Of a stretch of DNA of 64,000 nt, positions 25,201-33,837 are shown piece by piece; the stretch's first letter is position 1, and every line of letters starts with the position of its first letter. The position numbers were made by a program, and so were the translations under genes. Source of the stretch: JAXLRU01 sp046330935 (GTDB lineage Bacteria > Actinomycetota > Actinomycetes > Actinomycetales > Kineosporiaceae); NCBI GenBank assembly GCA_046330935.1, contig JAXLRU010000003.1:310001-374000 (forward strand), given 5' to 3'. Below the pieces are notes generated by a model. It was not told where the DNA came from, ran no database searches, and saw only the letters and a list, made by a program, of their open reading frames with translations.

Positions 25201-27932
25201 ACGACGTAGGCGCAGTGCTGGCGGGACCGAGCCGACAGGGCGCACGTGGGGTCGGGCCCGGCAGGTGCGGGTGAGGGGCACTGTTCGGGGGCCGGCGCGG
25301 CGCCGTCTGCGGGGACGGGGACGGCGACCACACAGCTGCCCTCCGGCAGCGAACCCGCACGCACCCCCACCCGACCGGCGATGGCGGGCATCGGCAGGAG
25401 GGCGACCGTCGGGGCCACCACGTCGCGGCCGGCGCCGACGTCGACCGACACCTGCTGCGTCACGTACCCGGGGGCCTCGACCTGCAGCGTGTAGACGCCG
25501 GGAGGCAGCCCCGCGGGCGGCGGGGCGGGGGGCGTGGAGGGCGGGGGCAGCGTGTACGGGCGGCCCGGCGCAGCCGTGGCCTCATCGACGGCGGGGGCGC
25601 CCGGCCCCGTCGGCGCCACGACCGTCACCTTGGCCTCGCAGACCTCGTCCGGCAACAGGACGGGGCACCTCAGCTCGCCGGTGGTGGTGGCGTCGACGAC
25701 CGTGCCGGTGATGCGGGACGTGGTGGGCGCCGTCACCGGGGCCTCGACGAGCTCGATCCGGCGCGTGACCTCCGCGCCCGCGGTCACCTCGATCTGCTGG
25801 TACCCCGTCGTGTAGCCGAACAGCTCCGCGCTCAGCACGTAGCGGCCGGGGGCCACGCCGTCGAACCGGTAGCGGGCCTCGAGCAGCGTCGTGCCGTCGC
25901 GCACACCGGCGCTGGTCGTCTTGTACACGTGGTCGGCGTTGCTCAGCACGAGCCCGGCGCCCTCCAGCGGCCCGCCGGCCCCGCTGACGGTGCCGTCCAC
26001 GACGCCGCCGGCCGGGGTGAGCCGCATGTCCGGCAACCGCCCGGACGAGCCGGGGGTCAGCCGCACCGTCGTCGCCGACGTCGCCCAGCCGGGGCCGGAC
26101 GCCGTCACGGTCCAGGTGCCGGGGACGGGCAGGTCGGCGAGGACGAAGCTGCCCTGCCCCGCCGCACCGGCGGCATCGGGAGCACCGGCATGGTGGGCGG
26201 CATCGGTGGCAGGGTCGGCGCCCGTCGCGGTGGTCGCCGTCCGGACCACGCCGCCGCTGGTCGCCGTCACGGTGATGCCACCGAGCCCCCTGCCGTCCGG
26301 GCCGAGGACCATGCCCCGCACCGACGCCACGCCCGTGCGCAGTCGGGTGACGAGGCGGGCCGACCCGGCGGCGTCCAGCGACACCAGCTGCGACGCCGGC
26401 CCCTGCCCGGGTGCGGTGACCGTGACCAGGTAGGTGCTCGGTGTGGCGAGCCCGGTGACGGTCCAGCTGCCGGCGGCCCCGCCGGCTCCCTTCGCCGGGG
26501 TGGTGGTCGTGGTGGACGTCGTCGTCCCGTCGGTCACGGTGACGGTGGCGCCCGCGAGGCGGTGGCGCGCGGGCGAGGCGCCGGGCGTCCCCGGGACGTC
26601 GCCGGTGACCACCCCCGAGAGCCGCCCGGTGCCGGCGACCATGACGGTCTCGGGCGGCGTGGCGACGGCCTGCGCCCCCGTGAGCACGAACCGGCGGGTC
26701 TCGAAGCCGCGCTTGGAGACCGTGACCAGGTAGGACGTGGTGGCCGACATGTCCGCGAAGCCCCAGCCGCCGTCCTTCTGCGTGACGGTGCCGCGGGCCT
26801 CCTGCACGGGGCCGGGCCGCGGCGGGGCCACCGCCCACGCCGCGATCTTCGCCGGGACCCGGGAGGCACGCTCCTGTGTCGCGCCGGTCGTCCCAGCGGC
26901 CGTGGACGGGCTCGCGACCGGGGCGATCGCGACCCGGAACCCCGACGGATCGTCCGCCGTGACCACTCCCGCGATGCGCACGGTGCCCGCCGAGCTCGCG
27001 GTGCCGGCCTTGCCTGCCCCGCCCTTGCCCGACCCTGTCTTTCCCGCGCCGGTCGTGCCCGCGCCGGTCCTGCCCGGCCCACCCGTCGTCGCGGTACCGG
27101 AGGGCGTCGGCGTCGCGTGGGTGAGGGCCACCGTGTCCTGGTCGCCGCCCGCGAGGTGGCGGGCGAGCCAGGGCAGGCCGGCTGCGGCCCCGGCGACCCA
27201 GAGGACGACGACCATGGCCAGGGCGACGAGCCCGACGGCGCCGGAGCCGACGAGCGGGCGCGACGTCAGCGACCCCTGGGCGCGTACGGGGGCGTGCTCG
27301 CGGCCGAGCGCGGCCACGGAGAACCCGTGCCGGTCGCGGTGGCCGAGCAGCGCGGGCCGCGTCACCCGGGCCCGGGCCCGCACCCGCACGCTGGACTGCG
27401 CGGGGACGACGACGGCGCCACGCCGCAGCCGCACCCGCAGGCCCGCGTCGGCGGCCGCGGCGAGGTCGAGCGGGACGGGCTGCGTGCCGCCGTTGGTCAG
27501 CACGACCGTGAGCCGCCGCCCGAACACCGCGTCGGACTCGGCGGGTTCGACGCTCAGCATCACCGTGCCCGGCGCGTCCACCCGCAGCGTCGCGTCCACG
27601 ACGACCGCCGGCAGCGGGTGGGCCGCGAGCACCGCCGACGCCGGGTGGGCCTGGACGGCGAGCGCGAACGGGTAGTGCCCGGGCACCGCACCGGGCCCGA
27701 CGCTCACGGGCAGGACGAGCGTGACGGTCGCGTCGGGCGCGACGGGCTGCGTCGTCACCGGCCCGGGCACCCACGCGCCGTCCAGGCCCAGCACCCCGAC
27801 GGTGATCGCCCGGGGCTCGGCGGTGAGGTTGCGCACGTGCACCCGCACCTGCGCGACGTGGCCGGGCGCCGCATGCGGGACGCCGTCCACGAGCACGGAC
27901 GCGGCCGGCCGACTGCCTGGCGTGAGCGACAT
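22245..27932 (-). CDS. 1895-residue one-pass membrane protein with carboxypeptidase-regulatory-like repeats
   Basis: Residues 1-225 are beta-rich Ig-like segments with no signal peptide. A membrane helix follows at about 231-252 (VGLVALAMVVVLWVAGAAAG), then a Gly/Lys/Thr linker. The rest is a long string of units containing patterns such as DADGRYRITGTTTSQGLVGG and PGTYTLDVSGPGYAP, typical of carboxypeptidase-regulatory/transthyretin-like beta-sandwiches. A Pro-Thr linker sits near residue 1245 and the tail is Pro/Ser/Thr-rich. Expected topology is N-terminus in, repeats outside. It is last in the minus-strand CIS operon. It is not itself a peptidase; no catalytic motif was seen. Role unknown; docking or surface display is inferred from context. 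Confidence 0.88.
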   Translation of the reverse strand: MSLTPGSRPAASVLVDGVPHAAPGHVAQVRVHVRNLTAEPRAITVGVLGLDGAWVPGPVTTQPVAPDATVTLVLPVSVGPGAVPGHYPFALAVQAHPASAVLAAHPLPAVVVDATLRVDAPGTVMLSVEPAESDAVFGRRLTVVLTNGGTQPVPLDLAAAADAGLRVRLRRGAVVVPAQSSVRVRARARVTRPALLGHRDRHGFSVAALGREHAPVRAQGSLTSRPLVGSGAVGLVALAMVVVLWVAGAAAGLPWLARHLAGGDQDTVALTHATPTPSGTATTGGPGRTGAGTTGAGKTGSGKGGAGKAGTASSAGTVRIAGVVTADDPSGFRVAIAPVASPSTAAGTTGATQERASRVPAKIAAWAVAPPRPGPVQEARGTVTQKDGGWGFADMSATTSYLVTVSKRGFETRRFVLTGAQAVATPPETVMVAGTGRLSGVVTGDVPGTPGASPARHRLAGATVTVTDGTTTSTTTTTPAKGAGGAAGSWTVTGLATPSTYLVTVTAPGQGPASQLVSLDAAGSARLVTRLRTGVASVRGMVLGPDGRGLGGITVTATSGGVVRTATTATGADPATDAAHHAGAPDAAGAAGQGSFVLADLPVPGTWTVTASGPGWATSATTVRLTPGSSGRLPDMRLTPAGGVVDGTVSGAGGPLEGAGLVLSNADHVYKTTSAGVRDGTTLLEARYRFDGVAPGRYVLSAELFGYTTGYQQIEVTAGAEVTRRIELVEAPVTAPTTSRITGTVVDATTTGELRCPVLLPDEVCEAKVTVVAPTGPGAPAVDEATAAPGRPYTLPPPSTPPAPPPAGLPPGVYTLQVEAPGYVTQQVSVDVGAGRDVVAPTVALLPMPAIAGRVGVRAGSLPEGSCVVAVPVPADGAAPAPEQCPSPAPAGPDPTCALSARSRQHCAYVVDGSYQLRRLDPGSYAVSVLPAGGEYTPVAAVVLTVQAGQVQRYDPTVDRLGVVALTVMSDAGGAALLRQEGATVTLVRVKPAGPETKEGVTLADGSLRVSGLVPGTYQLRAAHPADCTGDCKTRGETPEFDVGLNEELALQIVVVPLEQPSATARLVWSDGQGVRFAGGVDVEVTGVVGYTGLIPSRATRTRTTDANGAFEVTGFKGSLVSLEIDDTRFAHLLRTEVPITSLDDAPIVLEPRGVPVTVALRFEDSDGKSLLPQDVALDKVRVTVVEAPPGASAARVVVAADGTATWQDLAQPAAPDGAGATLARPGRYRVLATLDGFDTVDVPLDVPLAESPPGPTPTQTPTPTPTPPPTGQLALTLQQFGTLTVNATTASGHAVADPVVTLKRAGDPDVTLTATPGTNSVSFGRVARGEYTLTVRAAGYAFVVDKAQTMTNGLKPVDVPLTPLASIEGTVSATTADEGRTRTLAGVTVTATLGGVAFSAVTDADGRYRITGTTTSQGLVGGHWLLRVTAAGYHAQQQETADIGPGSSEVKAHDIRLDPDPVLFVVRLDDADESDTGDVDGLDVVLLTANGRPIAIGRGPGTTRGCDAPTSGGRFCFKGLVPDTYTLDVSGPGYAPLTVTVTVPAGASTQVSLQVVARTNTISGTVSGQAGAAAAAPIGDAEVGLRADPPSAGTGRTTTTSPSGAFSFSDLSDGAYVLTFGADEDDDYPTVQRAVVVRGGQVASLDVVLFATARAVTVTVTSTNGYDLTGALVALTPVDPGSTPLAAQPVTRTSPSGTTYETVFPQVPPGAWTAAVSGPAGHVGTWTASVGVSATTASVAVTELRVRVAASSADASAPESLGWTLARTDQGHAGTVATGSVAVDAGADVVFVDAAGSYLITPAASPGWTVSPGSVTPPGGKPDALAAFVLAKAAAPPQAKVARATPAPAPSSAPPTTPPQTSPTSQAPQAPQAPPTPTAPSDSPHQVGTPTPSP

Positions 27933-27938
27933 CGCCGC

Positions 27939-30674
27939 CTACCCGACCAGCGTCACGGTGCGCTTCACGGTGACGTCGCTCGAGCGCACGGGGAACACCG
28001 GTGAGGAGGCGCGCGCGGGGCCGCCGGGCCGGTCGCGGACGACGACCAGGTACACGCCCGGGCTCACGCCGGTGAACCGGTAGACGCCGTCGACCGGGTC
28101 CGCCGTCGAGGCCAGCGGGGGGTCGCCGGAGCCGAACCGGTCCGCAGCCCAGAGCTCGACCACGTGCCCCGCGGCGGCGCCTCCCGCGGGCTCCGCGACC
28201 GTGACCTCGACCGTCGCAGCGTTGTCCAACCGCACGTCGAGGCCGCGGTCGTCGCCCGCGCGCAGCGTGAGGACCGTCGAGGTGGAGCGCAGCCCGTCCA
28301 GCGAGAACGTCGCGGTGTAGGTCCCCGGCGGCAACCCCTGCACGAGGTAGTAGCCGACGCCGGGGGCGCCCCTCGGGCACCGCGAGGGTGCCGGTGGCGC
28401 GGGGAACGGAGCGGGGCCGGCGACCGTGCCGGCCGTGCTGCTCACCACCGTCCAGGTGTCGGTCCCGGAGGACAGCGTCACCGTCACGCCGCCCACGGTG
28501 GCGAGGCTGCCTGCGGGCGACGGCGTGGACGGCGACGCGGCGGGGACGCGCAGGTGGCAGGTGAGGCCGCTGAGCGCGGCCGTGGCGCTGCCCATCACGA
28601 CCGAGGTGTCGCCCGCGGCGAGGCCACCGGAGGCGTCGAGGCGCACCGACAGCACCTGGGTCTGCAGGTCGGGGCGGGCGAGGGTGACCGTGTAGCTGCC
28701 CGGGACCCGCAGGCCGGGCAGGGCCCAGTCGGCCGCCGTGGCCGTGCTCCGGGTGACCGTCTGCCGCGAGCCGAGGCCGTCGGTCGCCGTCACGGTGATG
28801 CCGCCCGCGTCCCCCGCGCCCCTGACCCGCACGGTGCCCTTGAGCGTCCCCGAGCCCTGCGCGAGAACCACCTGCACGTCGCCGAGGGCCTGCCCGGGGG
28901 CGAGGGTGAGGGTGAGGGACGTCGGCGCGTAGCCGGGCGCGGAGACCGTGACGGCGTAGGTGGCGGGGGTGGGCAGGTCGGGCAGCGCGAACGGGGCGGC
29001 GTCACCGGCGCGGGTGCTCGTCGTCCGCACCGTCGTCGTGCCCGAGCTCGCGACGACGGTCGCGCCGCCGACGGGCCCACGGGCGTCGCGGACGGTCCCG
29101 CTGATCGTCCCGTCGCCGCGGCGCAGCCGCAGCCGCAGCCCGGTGCGGTCCTCCCCCGCCGCGACGTCGACGCGCTGCACCTGCGTGCCCCTGCCGGGCT
29201 TCTCGACGACCAGGTCGTAGACCGCGGGTGAGAGCACGTCGGTCAGGTCGAACGCGCCGTCCGCGGCGACCGCGACCGTGCGCACCACCGCGCCGCCGGA
29301 GCCCGTGGGCGGCGCCTCCCCCGGTTGGGCACGCACGGTCCCGGCCAGCGGGGCGACGTCGAGCGGCAGCTCCAGGCGCACGATCGTCCCGGACACGTCG
29401 GCCGCGGCGCTCGCACCGGCAGCCTGCCCGCCGGCCGCACCCGCGGCGCTCGACCCGTCGGCGACGACCGTGCCGGCGATCCGCGCGGGGACCCCGCCGA
29501 CGAGCACGGTCAGGTCCTTCACGGCACTGCCGTCGGCGACGTCCACCGCCTCGGCGTCGGCGACGGTGGAGGCGGCGGGGTACCAGGCCTCGCCCAACCC
29601 CTCGCCGCGCACCCGCAGCTTGTAGGAGCCCGCGGGCAGGGAGCCGACGGCGAACGCCCCCGCCTCGTCCGTGGAGACGGACGCGAGCGCGACGGTGGGG
29701 TCGGTGGCGTCGAAGACCTCGAGGGACACCCGCGCGGCCCCCTTCCCGCTGGACAGCACCCGCACCTGCCCGGCGAGCGAGGACCTCCCCGAGGCGACCT
29801 TCGCGTCGCGGGCCTGGGCGACGGCGAGGGCGAGGTCGCGGTCCTCGGCGGACTTCGACGCCAGGCCCGTCAACGCCGTGGTGATCACCGCGGCGAAGAC
29901 GGTGGCCGCGGTGAGCAGGCCGATCATGCTGAGCGCGCCGCGCCCCACGACGGGTCGCTGGACGAACACGCCGACGGCGTCCGGGGGCCCGGCCGGTGGG
30001 GTGGGGGTCACCGTCGGGCGGCGGCGCGGGCCCCAGCCGCGGCGGCGCGGGGGGCGGCTGCGAGCGGGCCGGGTCGCGCCGGGCGCCGCGGGCCCGCCGA
30101 GGCGCAGCTCGAACTGCTGCGGCACGGGCGAGCCGACCAGCCGCCGCCGGGCCGAGGCGCGCAGCGCGAGCACCACCTGGCCGCCCGGGTCGAGCGAGAA
30201 CGCCGCGGGGGTCCAGTCGAACGCCAGCCGGGCCTGCGGGTCCCACCCGCCGACGCCGCCGCGCACGGTGGTGTTCCCGGCGTTCTCGACGATCGCGCTG
30301 AACGTCGCCCGGCGTCCGCCGGTCACCATCCGCGGGTCGAGGCGCACGGCCAGACGCTGCTCGGGGACGACGTCCAGGACGACGTCGACCACCTCGCACC
30401 GGCGCTCGCCGACGAGCTCGCGCACCTGGACGCCGATCTGCCGCGGCCCCGCGGGCAGGCCCCGCGGCGGCTTCAGCACGACGGTGACGACGGCCGTCTG
30501 GTCGGGGAACAGTCGCGGCTGGGGGTCGTCGACCTCGACCCACGCCGGGTCGGCGCCCAGCACCCGCACCGCGTAGCCGCTGATCACGCCCGTGGTGTTG
30601 GTGACGGACAGCCGGACGGTGGCGGTCTGGCCCGGGGGCAGGGGGACGCGCTGCGGCGTCACGTCGAGGCGCAC
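27939..30674 (-). CDS. 911-residue paralogous membrane protein with CIS operon
   Basis: It has the same plan as its neighbours. Two Ig-like domains span residues 1-195 (LPPGQTATVRLSVTNTTGVI; VTGGRRATFSAIVENAGNTT). A very basic stretch (PPRRRGWGPRRRP, about 207-219) and a membrane helix at about 247-272 follow, then carboxypeptidase-regulatory-like repeats (GSLPAGSYKLRVRGEGLGEA; LPTPATYAVTVSAPGYAPTS). The arginines before the helix argue for the N-terminus staying in the cytoplasm. The GTG at 30674 lies one base after the previous stop. It is probably an interaction or anchoring protein for the particle; direct evidence is lacking. Confidence 0.87.
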   Translation of the reverse strand: MRLDVTPQRVPLPPGQTATVRLSVTNTTGVISGYAVRVLGADPAWVEVDDPQPRLFPDQTAVVTVVLKPPRGLPAGPRQIGVQVRELVGERRCEVVDVVLDVVPEQRLAVRLDPRMVTGGRRATFSAIVENAGNTTVRGGVGGWDPQARLAFDWTPAAFSLDPGGQVVLALRASARRRLVGSPVPQQFELRLGGPAAPGATRPARSRPPRRRGWGPRRRPTVTPTPPAGPPDAVGVFVQRPVVGRGALSMIGLLTAATVFAAVITTALTGLASKSAEDRDLALAVAQARDAKVASGRSSLAGQVRVLSSGKGAARVSLEVFDATDPTVALASVSTDEAGAFAVGSLPAGSYKLRVRGEGLGEAWYPAASTVADAEAVDVADGSAVKDLTVLVGGVPARIAGTVVADGSSAAGAAGGQAAGASAAADVSGTIVRLELPLDVAPLAGTVRAQPGEAPPTGSGGAVVRTVAVAADGAFDLTDVLSPAVYDLVVEKPGRGTQVQRVDVAAGEDRTGLRLRLRRGDGTISGTVRDARGPVGGATVVASSGTTTVRTTSTRAGDAAPFALPDLPTPATYAVTVSAPGYAPTSLTLTLAPGQALGDVQVVLAQGSGTLKGTVRVRGAGDAGGITVTATDGLGSRQTVTRSTATAADWALPGLRVPGSYTVTLARPDLQTQVLSVRLDASGGLAAGDTSVVMGSATAALSGLTCHLRVPAASPSTPSPAGSLATVGGVTVTLSSGTDTWTVVSSTAGTVAGPAPFPAPPAPSRCPRGAPGVGYYLVQGLPPGTYTATFSLDGLRSTSTVLTLRAGDDRGLDVRLDNAATVEVTVAEPAGGAAAGHVVELWAADRFGSGDPPLASTADPVDGVYRFTGVSPGVYLVVVRDRPGGPARASSPVFPVRSSDVTVKRTVTLVG

Positions 30675-30675
30675 G

Positions 30676-33039
30676 TCAGCCGCCCTTCGTGGGCAGCTGC
30701 AGGGTGACGTTCCTGGTAGCCCCCGACGTGGTGACGACGGCGACGGCGCTGGCGAGCACCGTCCCGTTCCGCGTCACCGACAGGGTGTAGGCGCCGGGCG
30801 GGAGCCCGTCGAAGCTGAACCCGCCCGGGGCGCCGTCGTCGCCGGCCACCGCGTGGCGCACGGCCCGCCCGTCGGTGGCGGTGACGTCCAGGCCGTCCAC
30901 CCTGTCCACGTCGGCCTGGCCGCTGCGGGGCAGCAGCACCCGTCCCCCGAGGTGGCCGACGGCGGGCCGCAGCGTGATCGTCAGTCCGGTCACGGAGCCG
31001 CGGGACAGGTCGACGGGGGCGCTCGCCGGGAGGTAGCCGTCGAGGCTGACGGTGATCGAGGACGTGCGGGGGTCCAGCCCGGCGAGCACGAACGTGCCGC
31101 GTCCGGGGCCGGTGACGGTGGTCGTGGCGACCGTCGAGGGGCCGCCGAGCCCGCTGACGCGCGCGCCCCCGACGCCGCTGCGGTCGGCGAGCTGGACGCG
31201 CCCCGTCACGGTCCCGCCGCCGCCGCGCAGCACCACCGACAGGTCCTCGACCACCTGCCCGGCAGCGAGGTCTACGGCCTTGGTGACCGGCGCGAAGCCC
31301 GCACCGGTGAAGGTCAGCACGTACGTGCCGGGCGTGGGCAGGCCGGGGATGACGAACGCGCCGACCGTCCCGACCGTGGGGGTGCCGACGACGACGGGGG
31401 TGTCGCCGATCGCCGTCGCCACCTGCACGCCGCCGATCGCGGTGCCGCCCGCGTCGGTGACGGTGCCCGCGATCTGCCCGTCCCCCGCGCCGAGCGTGGT
31501 GGTGAGGGCGAAGCGGGTCTGGCCGCCCACGACGCGTTCGGTGAGGGTCGCGGGCCGGTACCCCTGCGCGGTGACGGCGATCTCGTAGGTGCCCGGGGCG
31601 GGCAGATTGGCGAGCGTGTAGGAGCCGTCCGCCGCCACGGTCGCCGGGAACCGCAGCGGGCGGTCGTCCGGCCTCCACGTCGCCCGGGCCACCACGCTCG
31701 CCGTCACCGACGCCGCGGCCGAGCCGGGCGTGATCCGGCCGAGGTCGACCTGGCCGCGGATCGTCGCGGGCAGGCCGGCGAGGACGACGTCGGTGACGGC
31801 TGCGACCTCCCCCGCCCCGACCGTCACGGGCCGGGCGCCGGCCTGCGCTGTCGCGTCGGGGTACCACAGCGGCCGGTAGCCCTTCGCCGCGAACGCCAGC
31901 AGGTAGTCCCCCGGGAACAGCCCCGCGATCTGGTAGGTGCCGTCACCCTGGGTCGCCGCCGAGCCCACCTCGAGGAGGCAGTCGCGCGCCTGCCGGTACG
32001 CCGTCACGGTGATCCGGCCCACGCCGAGGGAGTCGCTCTCGGCCACGACCGTGCCGGCGAGGGTGCCGCCCACCCCGGCAGGCAGCGCGGCCCCCTTGGG
32101 CACCGAGCCCGCCGGGGCATCCACCGCCGGCGCGCCACCGCAGCCCAGCGGCTGCGCGACAAGGGCCGCGGCACCCCCGGTCGTGCCTCCTGCCGTACCG
32201 AGCGCGTTGCCCGCCGTGCCCCCGGCCTGCGAGCCCTGCGCGCCCTGCGTTCCCTGCGCCCAGTCGAAGAACGACGGCGCGGGCTCCTTCACGTCCTTGT
32301 CCGGTCCGAGCACCGTCCTCAGCCCGAACACGAACACCGCAGCCCACGCGCCGACGATCCCCAGCAGCACCAGGGCCGTGAACAGCCCCCGACTCAGGGC
32401 CGGGGCCTGCCGGAGCAGCAGCGACACCCGCCGGTCGCGTTCGGGGACGTCGTGCCCGCCGACGCTCGCCTCGACGTCGAGGGCGCGGTCGACGTCGCCG
32501 CCCAGGAGGTGCCGCGGGCCGCGCACCTCGACCTCGCAGATCGCCGTCGCGCCCGGGGCCACCGTCAGCGCGGACGGCGTGATCCGGCAGCGCAGCGAGC
32601 GGTCGCTGTCGGTGGCCCGCAGCGTCACGTCGAGCGGCAGGTTGCCGTCGTTGACGGCGAACACCTCGAACCTGGCGCGACGGCGGGCGCGGACGACCCG
32701 CGGCGACGCGGTCAGCACGAGGTGCGGACGGGGCCCGACGACGAGGTCGACGTCGTGCACCGCGCGCTCGCCCGTCGCGCTGCCCTGCACCTCGACGACG
32801 AGCGGGTGCCGGCCCGCGGGGAACGACGGCGGCAGGTCGAGCCGGACGACGACCCGGCCGGAGGCGTCGGGGAACAGCGGCAGCATTGCGGGCGTCGCCG
32901 TCGCCAGTTCGGCGGGCAGGCCCAGGACGCGCGCGCTGATCCCGTCGATGACCGTGCCGGTGTTGACGACCTCCAGCGGGATCTCCCCGGACCGGCCCGG
33001 GGTCACCTCCAGGACGTCGACGGGGCCGGCGAGCCTCAC
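30676..33039 (-). CDS. 787-residue paralogous membrane protein with CIS operon
   Basis: Two Ig-like domains fill residues 1-210 (DVLEVTPGRSGEIPLEVVNT; RARFEVFAVNDGNLPLDVTL), followed by a membrane helix at about 219-241 (LFTALVLLGIVGAWAAVFVF) and an acidic/Gln-Gly linker. Outer repeats of the carboxypeptidase-regulatory type follow (GLFPGDYLLAFAAKGYRPLW; LPAPGTYEIAVTAQGYRPAT). The start is the GTG at 33039, which overlaps the DUF4255 stop as GTGA; an open frame reaching 33456 is antisense-like and rejected. Of the three paralogues it is nearest to the promoter and coupled to the tail-terminator gene, which ties this family to the CIS. Confidence 0.87.
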   Translation of the reverse strand: MRLAGPVDVLEVTPGRSGEIPLEVVNTGTVIDGISARVLGLPAELATATPAMLPLFPDASGRVVVRLDLPPSFPAGRHPLVVEVQGSATGERAVHDVDLVVGPRPHLVLTASPRVVRARRRARFEVFAVNDGNLPLDVTLRATDSDRSLRCRITPSALTVAPGATAICEVEVRGPRHLLGGDVDRALDVEASVGGHDVPERDRRVSLLLRQAPALSRGLFTALVLLGIVGAWAAVFVFGLRTVLGPDKDVKEPAPSFFDWAQGTQGAQGSQAGGTAGNALGTAGGTTGGAAALVAQPLGCGGAPAVDAPAGSVPKGAALPAGVGGTLAGTVVAESDSLGVGRITVTAYRQARDCLLEVGSAATQGDGTYQIAGLFPGDYLLAFAAKGYRPLWYPDATAQAGARPVTVGAGEVAAVTDVVLAGLPATIRGQVDLGRITPGSAAASVTASVVARATWRPDDRPLRFPATVAADGSYTLANLPAPGTYEIAVTAQGYRPATLTERVVGGQTRFALTTTLGAGDGQIAGTVTDAGGTAIGGVQVATAIGDTPVVVGTPTVGTVGAFVIPGLPTPGTYVLTFTGAGFAPVTKAVDLAAGQVVEDLSVVLRGGGGTVTGRVQLADRSGVGGARVSGLGGPSTVATTTVTGPGRGTFVLAGLDPRTSSITVSLDGYLPASAPVDLSRGSVTGLTITLRPAVGHLGGRVLLPRSGQADVDRVDGLDVTATDGRAVRHAVAGDDGAPGGFSFDGLPPGAYTLSVTRNGTVLASAVAVVTTSGATRNVTLQLPTKGG

Positions 33040-33737
33040 CGGCCTGCTCGCGGGGCGGGCTCGGTGACGTCCGCGTGGAGCCCGCCGCCCGGGGCGCGCC
33101 GGGCGACCAGCGCGGGTCGCGGCGGCTCGCCGTCCGGTGCCGTGCGTTCGTCGCGTTCGTCGCGTTCCTCGAGCCGGGTCGCGCTCCCCTCGACGCCGCG
33201 CACGGGCGCAGCGGCGGGCGCCCAGGCGTAGGCGTCGGAGGCGACCGTCGCCAGCAGGGTGAAGGCGGCCTTGTGCTGCCCGCCGAGGCCGCTCCACAGT
33301 TCGCGGGGCCGGTTCTGGTCGTCGGCGGCCAGGGTGAGCGTGACGTTGCTGTTGAGCGGCGCCGCGACGTGCTCCGCGGGCAGCACCTGCTGCGTGATCA
33401 GGCGGGTGAGGACGTCCCCGAGCAGCTGGTGCTCGTCCCGCGTCCGGCCTGACCATGCGCTGACCAGGAACGACAGCTGCACCATCGGCAGCGCGGGCCG
33501 CCGCTCCAGCATCGGCCCGCCGCCCTCGCCGCCGTCGCTACGCCGCGACGCTGCCGGGCGCGGCGGGACGGGACTGCGCGAGATGCCGTAGAGGAAGAGG
33601 TTGACGGTGATCCGCGTGACCTGCGTGGCCCACGTGCCCGACGGTCGCTCGAAGCTGATGTCCCCGACGTCGCGCGGCAGCGGCAGGCTGGCGCGAAGGT
33701 AGGACTCCAGCCCGTCCTCGACGGCGGGGATGAGCAA
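33036..33737 (-). CDS. DUF4255 tail-terminator/sheath-cap protein (Afp16/Pvc16-like)
   Basis: The 233-residue protein has the DUF4255 signature: AVEDGLESYLRASLPLP, then DISFERPSGTWA and ITVNLFLYGI, later LLGDVLTRLI. Homologues form the ring that ends tube and sheath growth. It is first in the minus operon. I place the start at TTG 33737 because AAGGAGG (33743-33749) lies five bases upstream and the promoter then gives a leader of about 48 bases. The alternative GTG at 33773 would leave almost no leader. The last 50 residues are Arg/Glu-rich and disordered. Confidence 0.9.
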   Translation of the reverse strand: MLIPAVEDGLESYLRASLPLPRDVGDISFERPSGTWATQVTRITVNLFLYGISRSPVPPRPAASRRSDGGEGGGPMLERRPALPMVQLSFLVSAWSGRTRDEHQLLGDVLTRLITQQVLPAEHVAAPLNSNVTLTLAADDQNRPRELWSGLGGQHKAAFTLLATVASDAYAWAPAAAPVRGVEGSATRLEERDERDERTAPDGEPPRPALVARRAPGGGLHADVTEPAPRAGR

Positions 33738-33791
33738 CGGGCCCTCCTTCGCAGGATCGCGCGCCCGGTCCACGGGCCTCGGTCGCCCACG

Positions 33792-33836
33792 ACGCTAGGA
33801 ACCGCCCACGCCCCCGGCATCGGTAATCGCTACCGA
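33792..33836 (-). promoter_or_regulatory. CIS minus-operon promoter: palindrome and -10 box
   Basis: Read on the minus strand, TCGGTA-GCGAT-TACCGA (33820-33836) is followed after 22 bases by TAGCGT (33792-33797). The core GTAGCGATTAC and the downstream GATGCC and CCTAGCGTC blocks are identical to the promoter of the sheath operon at 9995-10041. One regulator probably controls both convergent operons. Confidence 0.7.
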
Positions 33837-33837
33837 G

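Noticed and set aside
22614..28004. Long plus-strand open frames (886 and 691 residues) opposite the giant membrane protein genes
   Set aside because: Composition is Arg/Gly/Asp-rich noise, while the minus strand shows clear domain repeats.
33738..33773. GTG 33773 as start of the DUF4255 protein
   Set aside because: The AAGGAGG site and promoter position favour TTG 33737; the family normally starts near the ILIPAVEDGL-like segment.
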